NCBI GenBank assembly: GCA_025765615.1 | Contig: JAIVFJ010000127.1 | Span: 62,001-126,000 of the forward strand | Length of the DNA stretch: 64,000 nucleotides | Direction of reading: 5' to 3' | From: Zopfochytrium polystomum | Taxonomy: Eukaryota; Chytridiomycota; Chytridiomycetes; Chytridiales; Chytridiaceae | Part shown: positions 21,263-31,852 of the stretch, in pieces | How positions within the stretch are numbered: the first letter of the stretch is position 1 | Layout: each line of letters opens with the position of its first letter | The notes under the pieces: model-generated | The model's input: only the letters and a program-made list of their open reading frames with translations | Databases searched by the model: none | Told to the model about the DNA's origin: nothing | Program-made: the position numbers and the translations under genes

Positions 21263-21883
21263 TCTCTTGCTCTCTCTCTCTCTCTTGTCGGGGGCCAGTC
21301 TGTTCAGTGTCAGCTGGAAGAACCCCAGGCAGGCAGGCACACGAATTTTCGCGTCGGGATTTACAGAGATTTTGCTTGGCGGCACTCTTTGTGTTGTTTG
21401 TAATTTACTTTCAATCGTTTGTGTGAGTGTGTGAGTGTGAGTGTGAGTGTGAGTGTGAGTGAGTGTGTGAGCGTGTGAGTGTGTGTCTGTGTGTGTGTGT
21501 GTGTGTGTGATTTTCCAAACAGGAAGCTCCCAGCGCGTTGGTTGCCGTGTTCGTGGTAAGACGGGCTGTGGATGCCGCACCACTCAATGTCACAGAAAGA
21601 CACGCGCATATCATGCAATACCAACAGCCGTCCAGTTTGCAGAGTTGCAATGTAATTGAGTGAATGAATGAATGACTGAATGGATTTGATTGATTGCTTG
21701 ATTCATGGCACCGCATGTATGAATACTGTTTCCTTGGCTCCACCCAACAATAATTGCATGTCCGATACTGGACGGGTCGTTGCGCGCCAAGATGAAAGCA
21801 GTATAAATACAACCGGAGCAGGGCGGGTTTTGGGTTGGCGCCACAGCCACCCGCCGCGGCCAAGCAATGAATGCTTCCAAGAG

Positions 21884-21951
<68 letters not shown>

Positions 21952-21982
21952 CTCTCCTTAGTGTCGAAAAAAAGAGTCTCTC

Positions 21983-22023
21983 TCCTTTGTGTCGAAAAAC
22001 TTTTGTTTTTTCGACACAAAGGA
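21983..22023. repeat. Inverted repeat (17-bp perfect arms, 7-nt loop)
   Basis: Left arm TCCTTTGTGTCGAAAAA (21983-21999), loop CTTTTGT, right arm TTTTTCGACACAAAGGA (22007-22023). The arms extend imperfectly into CT on the left and GA on the right. A direct partial copy, GTGTCGAAAAA, lies just left at 21961. Confidence 0.7.
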
Positions 22024-22640
22024 GGGAGAGAGAGGGAAAAGAGAGACAGAAAAATCAACGCGTCTTGGCAACGTTTCTTGGCCCCATGCAAGCCGGCGGC
22101 AATATTCGCGCTGCTCCCTCGCAAGTCTGCGCCATTTGGTGGCGCTGCTCGTCTGAAACAAGAACAACAACAACGCTAGATGGCGACGAGTGCCTGGCTG
22201 TTTTCTGCGTTATCTCCTCCGGTTTCATTTTTATGTAAATACATACATTGTAGCACGAACACCAATCAGGGCGCGGTGGACGGTGAAAATTGGTGGGTGT
22301 GGTCCCATTCAGTACTGAATGGAGGTGTTGCGTCCATATACGGTACAACGAGAAGAGAACCACAATGACGATGACGAAGTCATGTCAATGGGGATGCTGA
22401 GGTGTCAAAACCTTGTGCCAAAGGCTGCCGGCAACTGACTGACTGTTGGGGGTGGGGTTGTGGAGGAGCGGGGAGAAGGAAGCGGGAAGAAGGCGGCCTG
22501 ACGAAAGAGAGAGGTTCTCCCCGAGTGTACTGGTGGTGGTGGGCGGTGGGCGATACGACTGCGAGGTTGGTCGTGACAATTTCTCGGCCCACCTCTTGGC
22601 TCACAACAACCAACAAAAAAAAAAAACCTCTGTGTGTGTG

Positions 22641-22937
22641 ATGGCCGCCGCCGCCGACGATGACGATCCGTTCTTCCAAGTGAAGGAGTTGAGTGTTGGT
22701 GCGAGGGAGGCTGTGGCCATTCAGTCGGAGGAGTCTTGCCCCCCCCTCTCCCCCCTCTTCCCCCACCCACTACCTACCCCCTCCTTCCCTCTCGGTTGAT
22801 CGGCGTACGCGGCGGCGCCTCGAGCAGTCGCGATCGTTTTGGTCGTTGAAACAGAAGTTGTGGCGTGGATCATCACAGCGAAGGCGCAGGCACCCAGAAC
22901 TCGAAATAGGGTCACCGCACCAAAACCACAACCACTA

Positions 22938-23009
<72 letters not shown>

Positions 23010-24175
23010 ACACCTCTAACATCTCCTAGGGAGGTGGAGTCCTCTCTCTCAACCGCCACGCAGCTGTTCACCAACTGGAAGCGGCTCCAGTCGCTCTCCC
23101 CAACAACTTCGTCGTTCTCCCCGCTGTCGTCCCCTTCAAAGAACAACGAGCTGAAATGGACGGCCGACGAGCTCCTCGCCAGCCTCACGCTCATCGATGA
23201 AGACCTCAAAGACCTCGACGAGTCCGTCCGCATCGTCCAATCCAACCCGTCCCGCTTCCGCCTGGACCCGCGCGAAATCACCCAGCGCCGCGAGTTTATC
23301 GCCCGCACCCGCCGCGCCGTCGCAGACATCCGAAACACCGTCACCGCTGCCTCCGCCGCCGCCGCTTCGCCGTCCGCCAGGAACCGCTCGGCGTCGGCTC
23401 AGCCCGGATCGTCCTCTTCCTCCTCTTCCTCCTCATCCTCATCATCATCGTCATCATCCTCCACGACCTCGCCAGGCAAATCGTCGTTCCCGCCCCAGCA
23501 GCAGCCCGCCGACCCGTCTCTGAACGGCCGGCGCGGAGTGTCGGACCGCGACCTCCTATTCCGCGGCGGCACCAGGCCGGTGGTCGTCGCGACGGACCGC
23601 TTCGGCAGGACCGAGCAGGACTACCAGGCGTCGAACCAAAAGTTTCTGGACCAGGAGCAAGGGCTGCAGCAGCAGATCATGCGCAGGCAGGACGAGCAGA
23701 TGGACGATGTCATGGAGACGGTCGGGAATTTGAAGGAAGTGGCTATCGTCATGAACAGAGAAATGGACGATCAGGCGGCGTAAGTGTCGCGTTGTTGCGT
23801 TGTTGCGTGCCGTTTTTTTTTTTTTTTTTTTTTTTTTTCTTTCTCTTTTTCCGTCTCTTGCACTTCGCCCCCCATCCCCTACGCCCCTAATCGAACTCGT
23901 TCAGCCTGTTGGAGGACATGGACGTCCGCGTAGATAATACCAAAGGCAAATTAGACATTGGCATGAAGCGGCTTCAAGATTTCATCAAAGCGAACGCCGG
24001 TGAGTGTCGTTTGGGAAGAGATTGTTCACAACAAATGAAAACTGCAGTCTGACAATTCCCCGCATCCCACCCGCTTTCCCAAATCCCATGGCGGCTAGAC
24101 ACCAAACAGCAGTGGACTATCTGCATTCTGATAATCGTCCTTGTTATCCTCCTCATCATAGTCCTCTCGTTCTGA
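22641..24175 (+). CDS. TLG1: Syntaxin-6/Tlg1-family Qc SNARE
   Basis: t-SNARE of the syntaxin-6/Tlg1 group, acting in endosome-to-Golgi fusion. Exon 1 starts MAAAADDDDPFFQVK. The large second exon encodes the N-terminal Habc-like domain (VESSLSTATQLFTNWKRL, then KWTADELLASLTLIDEDLKD and DLDESVRIVQSNPSRFRLD). A Ser-run linker and the first half of the SNARE helix (RRQDEQMDDVMETVGNLKEV) follow. Exon 3 (23905-23999) gives LLEDMDVRVDNTKGKLDIG. Exon 4 (24099-24175) gives a single C-terminal membrane anchor, WTICILIIVLVILLIIVLSF, then stop. The intron after exon 1 contains the 22940-23014 (CA)n tract, and its donor could not be fixed with certainty. Introns at 23780-23904 and 24000-24098 have clean borders. 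Confidence 0.85.
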
Positions 24176-24290
24176 ATCCAAAGTTTGTTTTCCTCTATTC
24201 CCGCCCTTAACCCACCCCCCATCCAAACCAACAGTGGGCAATAAGAAGGACAAAAGAAAAAAAAAAAGGCCATTTACAGTCGGCAATAAT

Positions 24291-24519
24291 TTATTTTTGA
24301 ACTGCTCTCTTTGCGTGGCCAACCTGGATCATCCAGCGATTGCAGAGAGGAGCAAGCTTCCTGGTGTGGCAGTCAACTTCCCACTCGACTCCAAAGTCGT
24401 TCCTTGTTCGCGGAGGGGAAGGAATTGCGGGGAAGGGAAGGAATGGGGGTGACGGTAAAGGTTGAGAGCCTTTTTTTGCCTCTGCACTCTGCGAAAGCAC
24501 AGAAACCCCCAAGGGGAAA

Positions 24520-24553
<34 letters not shown>

Positions 24554-26062
24554 CAAACCTTATCATAGTTTTTGAGCTCGACTCGGAGCTCAAGAAGCTA
24601 CCCGTCAAGCAGTGCTGCAAAAGGAACGGCGTGTCCGCCTGTGGAGCGGGGGGAAACAGAACCCGTCCCCCAAGCGGTGTGCGAACAATTAGTAACTAAA
24701 ATACACAGAAAAAGTCCTGTTTCGCCAAACCTCGACGGGCTGCCCTTCCATTTCCGGCTGCATGTGAGGGTCCGTAAAAACGATTCTCCTGTGCGTACAG
24801 GAGGTGGTTTGGGAGTGGCAATAGGAGTGAAGAGGTGAGCAAGTGAAGAGAGAGGCGGTGGAGGCGAGGAGAGAGTTTGATAGGTCAAATGCGCTTCCGC
24901 CGCTTCGGAATTTGAACCCCCCCCCCCTTTCCCCGCCATTCTTACCAGCTGGAGCGATTGTCTTGGCGAAACGAAAGATACGCCTGCTGCTCTTTGGATT
25001 TGCTTGCGAAGCTTGCAAAGCTTTTGAACTCGGAGCCGAGAAACATCTGTGTGTGAGGGTATGTGTTTTCGTGAGTGCTTGTTTTTGGGCCTCTTTGGGA
25101 CGAGGAGGGGGGCGAAACGCGAGGCGGAACGGACCGCCGAAACCAAACCGACGGCCGCAGACAACGCACACATTCACCATAGCACACACACACACACACA
25201 CAGACACACCCAGCACAGCACACAGTCCCACGTGCCCACCAATAATAAAAACTTACAGGCCGGTCGACCAACGCGGCGGACGCGACGACGCCGAGCTTCT
25301 GGCCGTAGCGCGGTATTTCGTCGAACGGGTCGACCGGGACGAGCGAGAACACGGTGCGCGCGGTCGGCGGGACATACCGCGCCGTGGTGGTGAGCGGGAA
25401 CGTGTCGGTTTCGAGAATTTGCTCGGGGTAGGTGTTGGGCACGTCGACCGCGAGGTGACAGCCGGTGCCTAGGTTCTGATTATTGGTGTTGGTGTGTGTG
25501 TGTTTTTTTTTTTTTTTGTTTTTTTTTTTTTTTTTTTTTTTGGGTGTTTGGTTTTGGGAATCAGACGGGTAAAAAAAGCCCCCCTCCGTGTAGTCCTAAC
25601 CTTCAGCATCAACGGCGCTCCAAATCGAACCGAGTCCGATAGATCGACCTTTATTTAGTAACCCCATTCGATGGATGTAGGTTAGATGGAGTTTTCAGCC
25701 AGAGTCGGCTCGCGCTACAAACGCCGCTGGATCCGTGGGTGTTTTTGCTCCCTCCACACATTCTTACATCTTGCTGTGCCGCACCGAGCCTCAGCTCCGT
25801 TTTCTGGATCTCGAGACTTCCCGACCGTGCCTTTTGCAGGAACTCGCTTAGGCGAGCCTTAATTATTTTTTTTTTTTTTTTTTTTTTTTGATCAAGTGTT
25901 GGTTGGTTGGTTTTTTTTTTTTTCAAGGGAACGATGTTAGTCCTCAATGATCGATCCGTTTCGGTCTTGAATCCTGTTCTTTTTTTCTTGCCGTACTCCT
26001 TGAAGAAAGGTCTCCTCGCACCAGTTCCCAATGCGATACGGCGGCGGTGTTACGAAGCTCAT
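24291..26062 (-). CDS. CFAP161: CFAP161-like cilia- and flagella-associated protein
   Basis: Homologue of CFAP161, an axonemal microtubule-associated protein. Eight exons (26062-25997, 25857-25768, 25648-25601, 25475-25257, 25046-24946, 24788-24731, 24638-24559, 24402-24291) close exactly to 257 residues, against about 300 in human. Matching blocks run in order: YRIGNWCEETFLQG at the N-terminus, LSEFLQKARSGSLEIQKTEL, VRFGAPLMLK, TARTVFSLVPVD...IPRYGQKLGVV, FTDPHMQPEMEGQPVE, PFLLQHCLTGSFLSS and NDFGVEWEVDCHTRK...NRWMIQ. No single exon is recognisable alone; the family appears only after splicing. Introns are AT-rich with long homopolymers: T runs in the 25.5 and 25.9 kb introns, A run at 24522-24552. 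The start is the only Met ahead of the YRIGNW motif. Confidence 0.8.
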
Positions 26063-26230
26063 TCACGACAATTTATTTTCAATCGGACAGCCAAAACCAA
26101 AACGAATAAAAAGATAACAAAAGAAGATGATGAAAAGGAGATCGCAAGGCGTACATGCTCACCAATTCCTATGACTTTGGCATTTCTTTGATTCGGACAA
26201 GGTGATAGACTTTGCAGTTGACACAATGCT
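26063..26230. promoter_or_regulatory. CFAP161 upstream region at edge of transposon graveyard
   Basis: AT-rich sequence just upstream of the CFAP161 start. No specific binding site is claimed. Broken transposon-like sequence begins within about 170 bp. Confidence 0.25.
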
Positions 26231-26614
26231 GTCGAACTTGAAATCGATAAGTCTGATGTCCCACTCTCTAAGGCATTCATTATAAGGCAACTGCAATTAT
26301 TGGAACCACTTTGTCCATACGTGAATGACCAAAGCTTATTGCTTTTTCTTGCCCACATCGCAAGGACAATCTCATCATTTGAAGAGCCTGGCTATATGCA
26401 AAGATGCCTGAATAACTTGGACACGCATCTGTTTAACCTGTCTTGTGTTGGACCCAGCAGCGAAGAATTTGAATCAAATGTTGACAAGCTCTGCTATATC
26501 AACTTCGACAAACTTGACCCAATTCACTCCCTACTATGGTATCTTCCAATTAGCAGAGGTAATGAATGTTACGTCAAGTATGTTCAGTCTGCTATTGAGA
26601 TTGGTTGGAACGTC
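26231..26614 (+). pseudogene. Broken unidentified ORF, left part
   Basis: A frame without start codon encodes a normal-looking, Leu/Cys-rich globular segment (for example KAFIIRQLQLLEPLCPYVND, SLLLFLAHIARTISSFEEPG). It is lost at about 26614, where Tc1-like sequence begins. A frameshift or stop interrupts it upstream near 26219. No family recognised. It may be the left half of a gene whose right part is 27914 onwards. Confidence 0.4.
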
Positions 26615-27106
26615 ACATTGTCAGGTCTCTGTCAAATATGTCTGGTCAGCGCTAAAACCACAGTGCAACTGGCTGAGACGCATGAACAAGACACTGGGGA
26701 GACTGCCTCACCTGAGACAGCCAGGCGCTCGCTCTGAGAGGCCAGTGTCAAAGGTTCATAGAAGAAACAACTGGCTCTGATAGCAAAACACAAGAATGCT
26801 CGGCTCAAGTTTGCCCTTCAATATCAAAACTGGACAGTTGAGGACTTGAAGTGCGTTATTTGGTCGAACAAGCCAAAGATCAATATGGAGGGATCAGATG
26901 GCATGATGTATGCTTGGAAATTTCTTGGAACACCACTTCAAGAACATCGCATTCAACTGACGAAAAAGTTTGGTGGCAGATCTCAAATGATTTGAGGTGC
27001 CATTATGTGGTTTGGTGTCTTGCAATTCTCCTTCGTGGAAGGCACAATGAATTATGAGCAATATGTGACTATTTTGGAGAACAATCTCATCCCCAGTCTT
27101 GACAAA

Positions 27107-27421
27107 TGTCAGGAACATGGCAGGACAAGGCAAGGCAAGGCAGAGAAGGAACTGAGAGGAGTGATGATTGTATTGGAAACAATAATTCACTTGAGGGATG
27201 GGACAGGTCCCCCATCCCTCTTTTATACCTTTTGAGAGTCTTCCTTGTCAAGACTCAAAGAAAGTTCCAGAAAGAGCAATTAGTAATACAATGATACCAA
27301 TGATACCAATGACAACAAGACAAGTCAGGAAAGCAAAAAGAAGGTTCCAGTAGGTTCCAGAAGGTTCCATGAAGGAATGTTCTAGATGGTTCCAGAGGTT
27401 TCCAGAGGGTGATTCATAACA
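27107..27421 (-). mobile_element. Solo LTR, copy 2, nested in the Tc1/mariner copy
   Basis: 315-bp element from TGTCAGGAACA to GATTCATAACA, flanked by the 5-bp repeat ACAAA (27102-27106 and 27422-27426). Removing the element plus one ACAAA restores a plausible transposase reading between LIPSLDK and DVIFQQDN. It is almost identical to 6297-6607 outside the first 40 bases. It inserted after the Tc1 copy was in place. Confidence 0.85.
27220..27368 (-). promoter_or_regulatory. Putative heat-shock promoter in solo LTR copy 2
   Basis: A perfect three-unit array gTTCcaGAAggTTCc lies at 27354-27368 and another, aGAAagTTCcaGAAa, at 27259-27273. TATAAAAG lies on the minus strand at 27227-27220. The array equivalent to 6565-6579 carries one change here (GAA to GAT), while 27354-27368 is perfect here and has one change (GAA to CAA) in copy 1. 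Confidence 0.6.
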
Positions 27422-27913
27422 ACAAACGTGAACTCAAAGTGCAGGATGTTATATTCCAGCAGGACAATGACCCTAAGCATACATCTAAATACAACAAATA
27501 ATTGCTCAACAGGAATGGATTTTGCGTCATGCAGTGGCCTTCTCGGTCTCCTGACATCAATTCCATTGAGCACACCTGGAACATCTTGCAGCAGAAGCTC
27601 AATTCCTATGAAACTGCACCAAAGTCAAACTTGGAACTTTGCGAATGAATCAGGAAAGAACGGAAGAATTTTCCAGCCAGAATGTGCAGAAATATGGTTG
27701 AATGTATTCCGAGGAGGATTGCAGCAGTCATTGAGGCAATGGGATTACTGAATAAAAATTTTCACATCAACACACAAAATTGTGCCAATGCATAGGTCAC
27801 ATGTTCAACTCTGCCTCTTGCATAAAACATACAGTACAGCTGTGGCACTTTAGCAGCTGATAGAGCACATCTCTGAGAGTAACTGAGACGAATTTCATGC
27901 TGTACTGCAATTA

Positions 27914-28890
27914 TTGAGTGTGTTTGAGCAGAGACTGTCCTTGTGGTTAAAACATTGGCACAATTTTGTGAGCCACTGTTTGTTCGTGCTTGCCATTGAG
28001 CATGAGCAGTTGGATCTGCTTTACAATTTAGGCGAAAATAAGTCTGAACTCTGTTTGCACCACCTTGAAAAATGTATTCCTATAGTCTCATCAAAACTGA
28101 ACAAAGAGAAAAGTGTCGGAAAACTTATTTCCTGCTTGGCCCCGGAAATGTCTGACAGAATGCGACTTCGTCTTTTAAATGCCATTCTCAAGTTCCTTCC
28201 AAACTATTCTGTGGAAAATTTTGTGGTCAGGGTCCTTCATGATCGCTGCTTTCGTGAGCTGTCAAACATCCTTGCACAGTGCGGATTTGCGGAATTCTTG
28301 GAGCCCTTGGTGCAATTTTTGAAACATTGATAACACCTGGAGTTTTGATTCACAGCTTGTGGAAAATGTCAGTGATATGACGTCTAAGTTTGATAACTCT
28401 GTCCAATATGGTTGTGCTATGGAAGAGAATTCAGAAGAAGACGTCATACTCGGAAGGATTTACTGAAGCTTTCACAGAGCAGATGGCTACCCTCATCGAC
28501 GGAAAATCTGCAGCAATTGAGATATGGAAAGTTTTCTGCGTGAAGATCTTGAACAATGTTGCAGGACACTTTATTCCTATGGCTCGGGAATTCTCTCTGG
28601 CGTGGGTTTCAAGTGATGAAAGCGGGCAGCCTGCTGTAGTTGGTTTCCATTTGGCATCTCCAATTACACAGTCTTTTGCTTCTCCTTTCCGCTTACTTGA
28701 ATCAATCCTGTCACGATATGAATAGTTGCAACAAGCCCCCGAATCTGACATTCAATCACCAGAACTGGATTTTGATTGTTCAAATGTTGGATCCTGGCTC
28801 TGGGCTCATGATTAGCCACAATGTTGCCAGCTGCTTAAAGCAAGTATGGGTGAAGCATTCTTCTGTCAGGCTTGGAGATTTTTTGAATTG
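27914..28890 (+). pseudogene. Unidentified broken ORFs right of the Tc1 element
   Basis: 27914-28330 is open for 138 codons with a helical, Leu-rich character (for example SDRMRLRLLNAILKFLPNYS, then VVRVLHDRCFRELSNIL). A second frame at 28390-28725 (WKRIQKKTSYSEGFTEAFTE, IDGKSAAIEIWKVF) and a third frame between them show further protein-like sequence, so frameshifts are likely. The helical repeat pattern recalls PCI-type proteins such as eIF3m, but this is only an impression. No start, splice pattern or stop gives a clean gene. Probably a decayed gene or mobile-element remnant. Confidence 0.4.
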
Positions 28891-29479
28891 AGGGCGTCCA
28901 AGGAATCACTTATGCAAGTCGAAACTCAACTGGTGCTGAATTCTGAAGTGTGCTGTTGACTGATATAATTTCCATTTGGAAGTCAGTGTTGGAGAGAGAT
29001 GAAACGTGGTTTGAGGAGGTTGCGTTTGGCAAGAGGGTGAAGATACTGTATAAGAAGTACGGTTCCCTATGAGCCTCCTGTTTGCTGCCCACAGACTGAT
29101 CGGTAGTAGTCACAATGTGTGAGCCTTGGGATAGAGTTCAGTTGTAGTTCCCCCTATGCTGGACGCTACAGCCAGGTTCGATATAAAGACCTCATACCCA
29201 CACCATCGCTGAACAGGGAGGCATTTTGTTGTACCACCGATCCATTGCCGCCTCCCAAGCGGGACTTCAGAGGTCGCATGAGCTCTCTCAAGACACTGGT
29301 CATGGCGAGCAGCATTCCAGTCTACACGCAGTTGTCACACAACAAAGCCGAAGTGATCATAAGTGCACATGAGGCGATTCTAGACTCTGACGCAACTACT
29401 ACAATGTCACCCATTGCTGAGCTTGTCAGCAACTTGCAACCTTGCAGTGCTGTTATTCCAAGTACACTTCCATGACCTG
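28891..29479. other. AT-rich remnant region
   Basis: No supported gene. An open frame at 29119-29475 runs into the copia fragment and could be degraded upstream retrotransposon sequence. Confidence 0.35.
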
Positions 29480-29690
29480 CCGTCGCTCCTACATCTTTCA
29501 AGGAGGCCATCAACCCCAAATACGCAAAGTTTTCGATGGCAGCAATGTACAGTGAGTTTAAATCTCTTACTGATAAACATGCATGGGATCTAGTTCCAAG
29601 GAAGGCTGGTATGAGACCTATCAAACCAAAGTGGTTCTTTGCCTACAAACTCGCCAGAGGAGGCAGCTTCCTGCTACGCTTTAAGACAAG
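29480..29690 (+). mobile_element. Ty1/copia reverse-transcriptase fragment
   Basis: Encodes TFKEAINPKYAKFSMAAMYS, then SLTDKHAWDLVPRKAGMRP and IKPKWFFAYKLA, the start of the copia-type reverse transcriptase (consensus YKEAL...W..AM..E...L...TWELV...KWVFK). A trace of the next block (GSFLLRFKTR) follows, after which similarity stops. No LTR, integrase or catalytic YxDD region is present, so this is a short dead fragment. Whether it belongs to the same family as the solo LTRs is unknown. Confidence 0.7.
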
Positions 29691-29988
29691 GACGGCCACG
29701 GCCCTGCCGACGCGGGAGGGAAAATTCCATCCCCGAAGACTCGAGACCGCGTCACCTACATTGCCGACATAGCGGTCCGTCAACTTGCCCCGAGCCCACC
29801 GTTGCGACTGCACTTTCCGTGGAAGGTACAAAGGGAAGAAAGAGGAAAAGAGGAGAGTGACCGAGAATAAGGGAATGGCCCGTTTTCGCTGGCCCGTAAT
29901 GGAGCCACGGCCTCTCGCCAAACTGCCGATTTTTTTTTTTGGCTTTATTTTTTTTTTTTTGTTGGTGGGAAAAAGAAAAATACGGTGT

Positions 29989-31595
29989 TCAAAGTTTGGA
30001 CCCAAACACTTCGTTCAAGAGCTTGGTCAGGATCTGGTCGTCCACCGGAACGCCGACCGCTCGGCGGACAATGCGGACAACCGACGCTGCGCAGCCCCAG
30101 CTAGACTGGTAGCCGTAACCGCCGTGGCCGTAGTTGTGGATCACGAGGATCTCTTTTCCGCCGATTTCTAGAAGGGAAGGTGTGTGGGGGTGAGTTGTTC
30201 GCACTCAGATTCTTCATATTTGGGTCCCACTCAACTGCAGTACTGAGAATCAAGGCGAACTCCGCCCTTGCGGCCTGGGCGCAGCCCGACGGGTGTGTCA
30301 ATGACTTCTGGCAGCTTGCCGTTCACGACGAGCTCAGGACACACTTCGATGCATCTCTCGAGTATGAGCTTGGAGGTGGTGGGATCGGCTTCAAGAGAGC
30401 TGTAGAAGGGCAGGTTTTTTTGTTTGGTCAAGCACTCTCGAAAAAGATCAAGGCACGAACATACTGGTTGTCTGCTTGGTAGGTGCCACCGAGCACCACC
30501 ACGCCATCTTCGCGCGGAATAACGTATGTCACCTTGCTCGCTGCAAGAGGATTTGGACGTCTCATCAGATTCTTTGGTTGCGCTTGTTTGTTGTAAGGAA
30601 GCAGCAACTTACTTTCTTCCGCAGGGCGATTGGGCCGGTATGCGTCGGTTGCCAGCGCAGTCCCAATGGTCCTCTTGACTTGGGGAGCACGAACCAGGAC
30701 GGTCTGGCCCCGGATCGGGTACACTTTGTCGTCCATGACACCGCCGAGGGTTCTCGCGCCTGCGGGAATTGACAGAGTGTGGTCAACAACTTTTTTCCGT
30801 AAACGTTTTGACGAACTGGGGGGCGGGGCGCGCGCCCGTTTACCGAATCCCGAGCAGTTTATCAAAATATCCGTCTTCTTTGCGACGGTCGCGGCCTCAT
30901 CAATGTGCTTGAGGTCCTTGTGCACGACGTGCATGCCGCGAGCGCGGCACTGGGCCAACAGCCAGGCGACGTACTTTGGCGAGTTGACCGTCACCGTTTC
31001 AAACGTGATGCCAAACTTGCGGTCGGCGGGCAGCTTGTCGGCGGGAAGGTGTGCGTACCCGGGCGTGATCCGGTGGAACCATGGGTCGACAAAGTCTTTG
31101 GGGTAGTCGGAAAAGTACTGGAACGCCGGCAGGTGCATGATCCCGCAGGGGGCGTGGTAGCCGAGCCGCCAGAGCGTGAAAAAGGTGGCTTCGTCCCATT
31201 CTGGGGGGGTGGTTGCGGATGAAAACGGGGAAGGGGGGAGGAGTGTCGAGAAAAGGAACCGATGAGCGGCGGGTGAGCCGGGCGGGCGGGACGGGCGGCG
31301 ACAACGCAACGCAGCGCGGGAGGGCAAGAGAGGGAACAGAAGCGCTTGCCGTCCGCTTACGTTGTTGGCGAATGTCGTCGGGGTCGGCGAAGGACTGCCA
31401 GTTCGCGCCCGCGCGCACCGAGGTGTAGTGCGGGTCGACGGGCGTGGGCTTTGCGGAGGCATGCTCGGACGGCCAGTAGTCGTCCGGGGAGCCGCGGGCG
31501 ACGACGGTGACCTTGTGCCCTTGCAACAGCAGCAGGAAGGCCACGGACAGCCCTTGCACGCCGGCGCCGAGGATCGTCACGTTCTGGGGATTCAT
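29989..31595 (-). CDS. DAO1: D-amino-acid oxidase, peroxisomal
   Basis: FAD-dependent oxidase that deaminates D-amino acids to keto acids, ammonia and H2O2. Six exons (31595-31361, 31200-30844, 30759-30613, 30540-30465, 30399-30236, 30167-29989) sum to 385 residues. The N-terminus carries the Rossmann dinucleotide-binding motif VTILGAGVQGLSVAFLL. Later come DILINCSGFG, VYPIRGQTVLVRAP, VVLGGTYQ, GLRPGRKGGVRL (substrate-binding Arg) and the C-terminal FAD signature HNYGHGGYGYQSSWG. The last three residues are SKL, a canonical PTS1 peroxisome signal. The donor of the last intron (GTTGAG near 30235) is weak and is the least certain border. D-aspartate oxidase, a close relative, cannot be excluded. 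Confidence 0.88.
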
Positions 31596-31852
31596 CGTGA
31601 TCGAGGGAGGGGGAGGGAGGGCGGTCTCGGAAGCTCGGATTCTGATAAGAAAGATGTAAAAAGATATGGCTGCTTATACACTGTATTTACTCGGACAGCC
31701 AGACAGACAAACTCCAACGCCACTCATGCCGATCTTCATGCGGAAAGAACGCAAGGGGGGGCTTCCCACCCTGACCCATTTGTGTATATTGATAAGCGAT
31801 GAATCCCGAGAAACTAAATAAGCCCCCCACCCACCCACCACCAATGAATCAC

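Larger units (their letters stand above)
20154..22640. other. Microsatellite-rich intergenic region
   Basis: About 2.5 kb without a supported gene between the divergent PacC and syntaxin genes. It holds (GT)n at about 20280-20338, GA-rich tracts at 20496-20523 and 20783-20899, a CT tract at 21178-21290, GAGT/GT repeats at 21421-21510, and adjoining (CA)n-(CT)n at 21886-21952. A dispersed repeat (21059-21262) and a 17-bp-arm hairpin (21983-22023) are listed separately. Long frames here are repeat translations. Confidence 0.6.
26640..27810 (+). mobile_element. Degenerate Tc1/mariner transposon (transposase pseudogene)
   Basis: The frame from 26777 reads IAKHKNARLKFALQYQNWT, then VIWSNKPKINMEGSDGMMYA, typical of Tc1 transposases. 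After a stop at about 26993 it continues GAIMWFGVLQ and NYEQYVTILENNLIPSLDK up to 27106. The gene resumes after an inserted LTR with DVIFQQDNDPKHTSK, then WPSRSPDINSIEHTWNILQQ. The QQDN and SPDxxxxEH motifs supply the second and third DDE residues. The first position, normally SDE, is SNK, so the catalytic Asp is lost. There are also several stops. Terminal inverted repeats were not found. The copy is inactive. Confidence 0.8.

Noticed and set aside
26640..27810. Active Tc1/mariner transposon
   Set aside because: First catalytic Asp replaced, multiple stops, a nested LTR and no detectable terminal inverted repeats.
27836..27905. tRNA-like segment TAGCAGCTGATAGAGCACATC after the Tc1 element
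   Set aside because: A-box-like and weak B-box-like strings only; stems do not pair well. Possibly a decayed SINE head but not supported.
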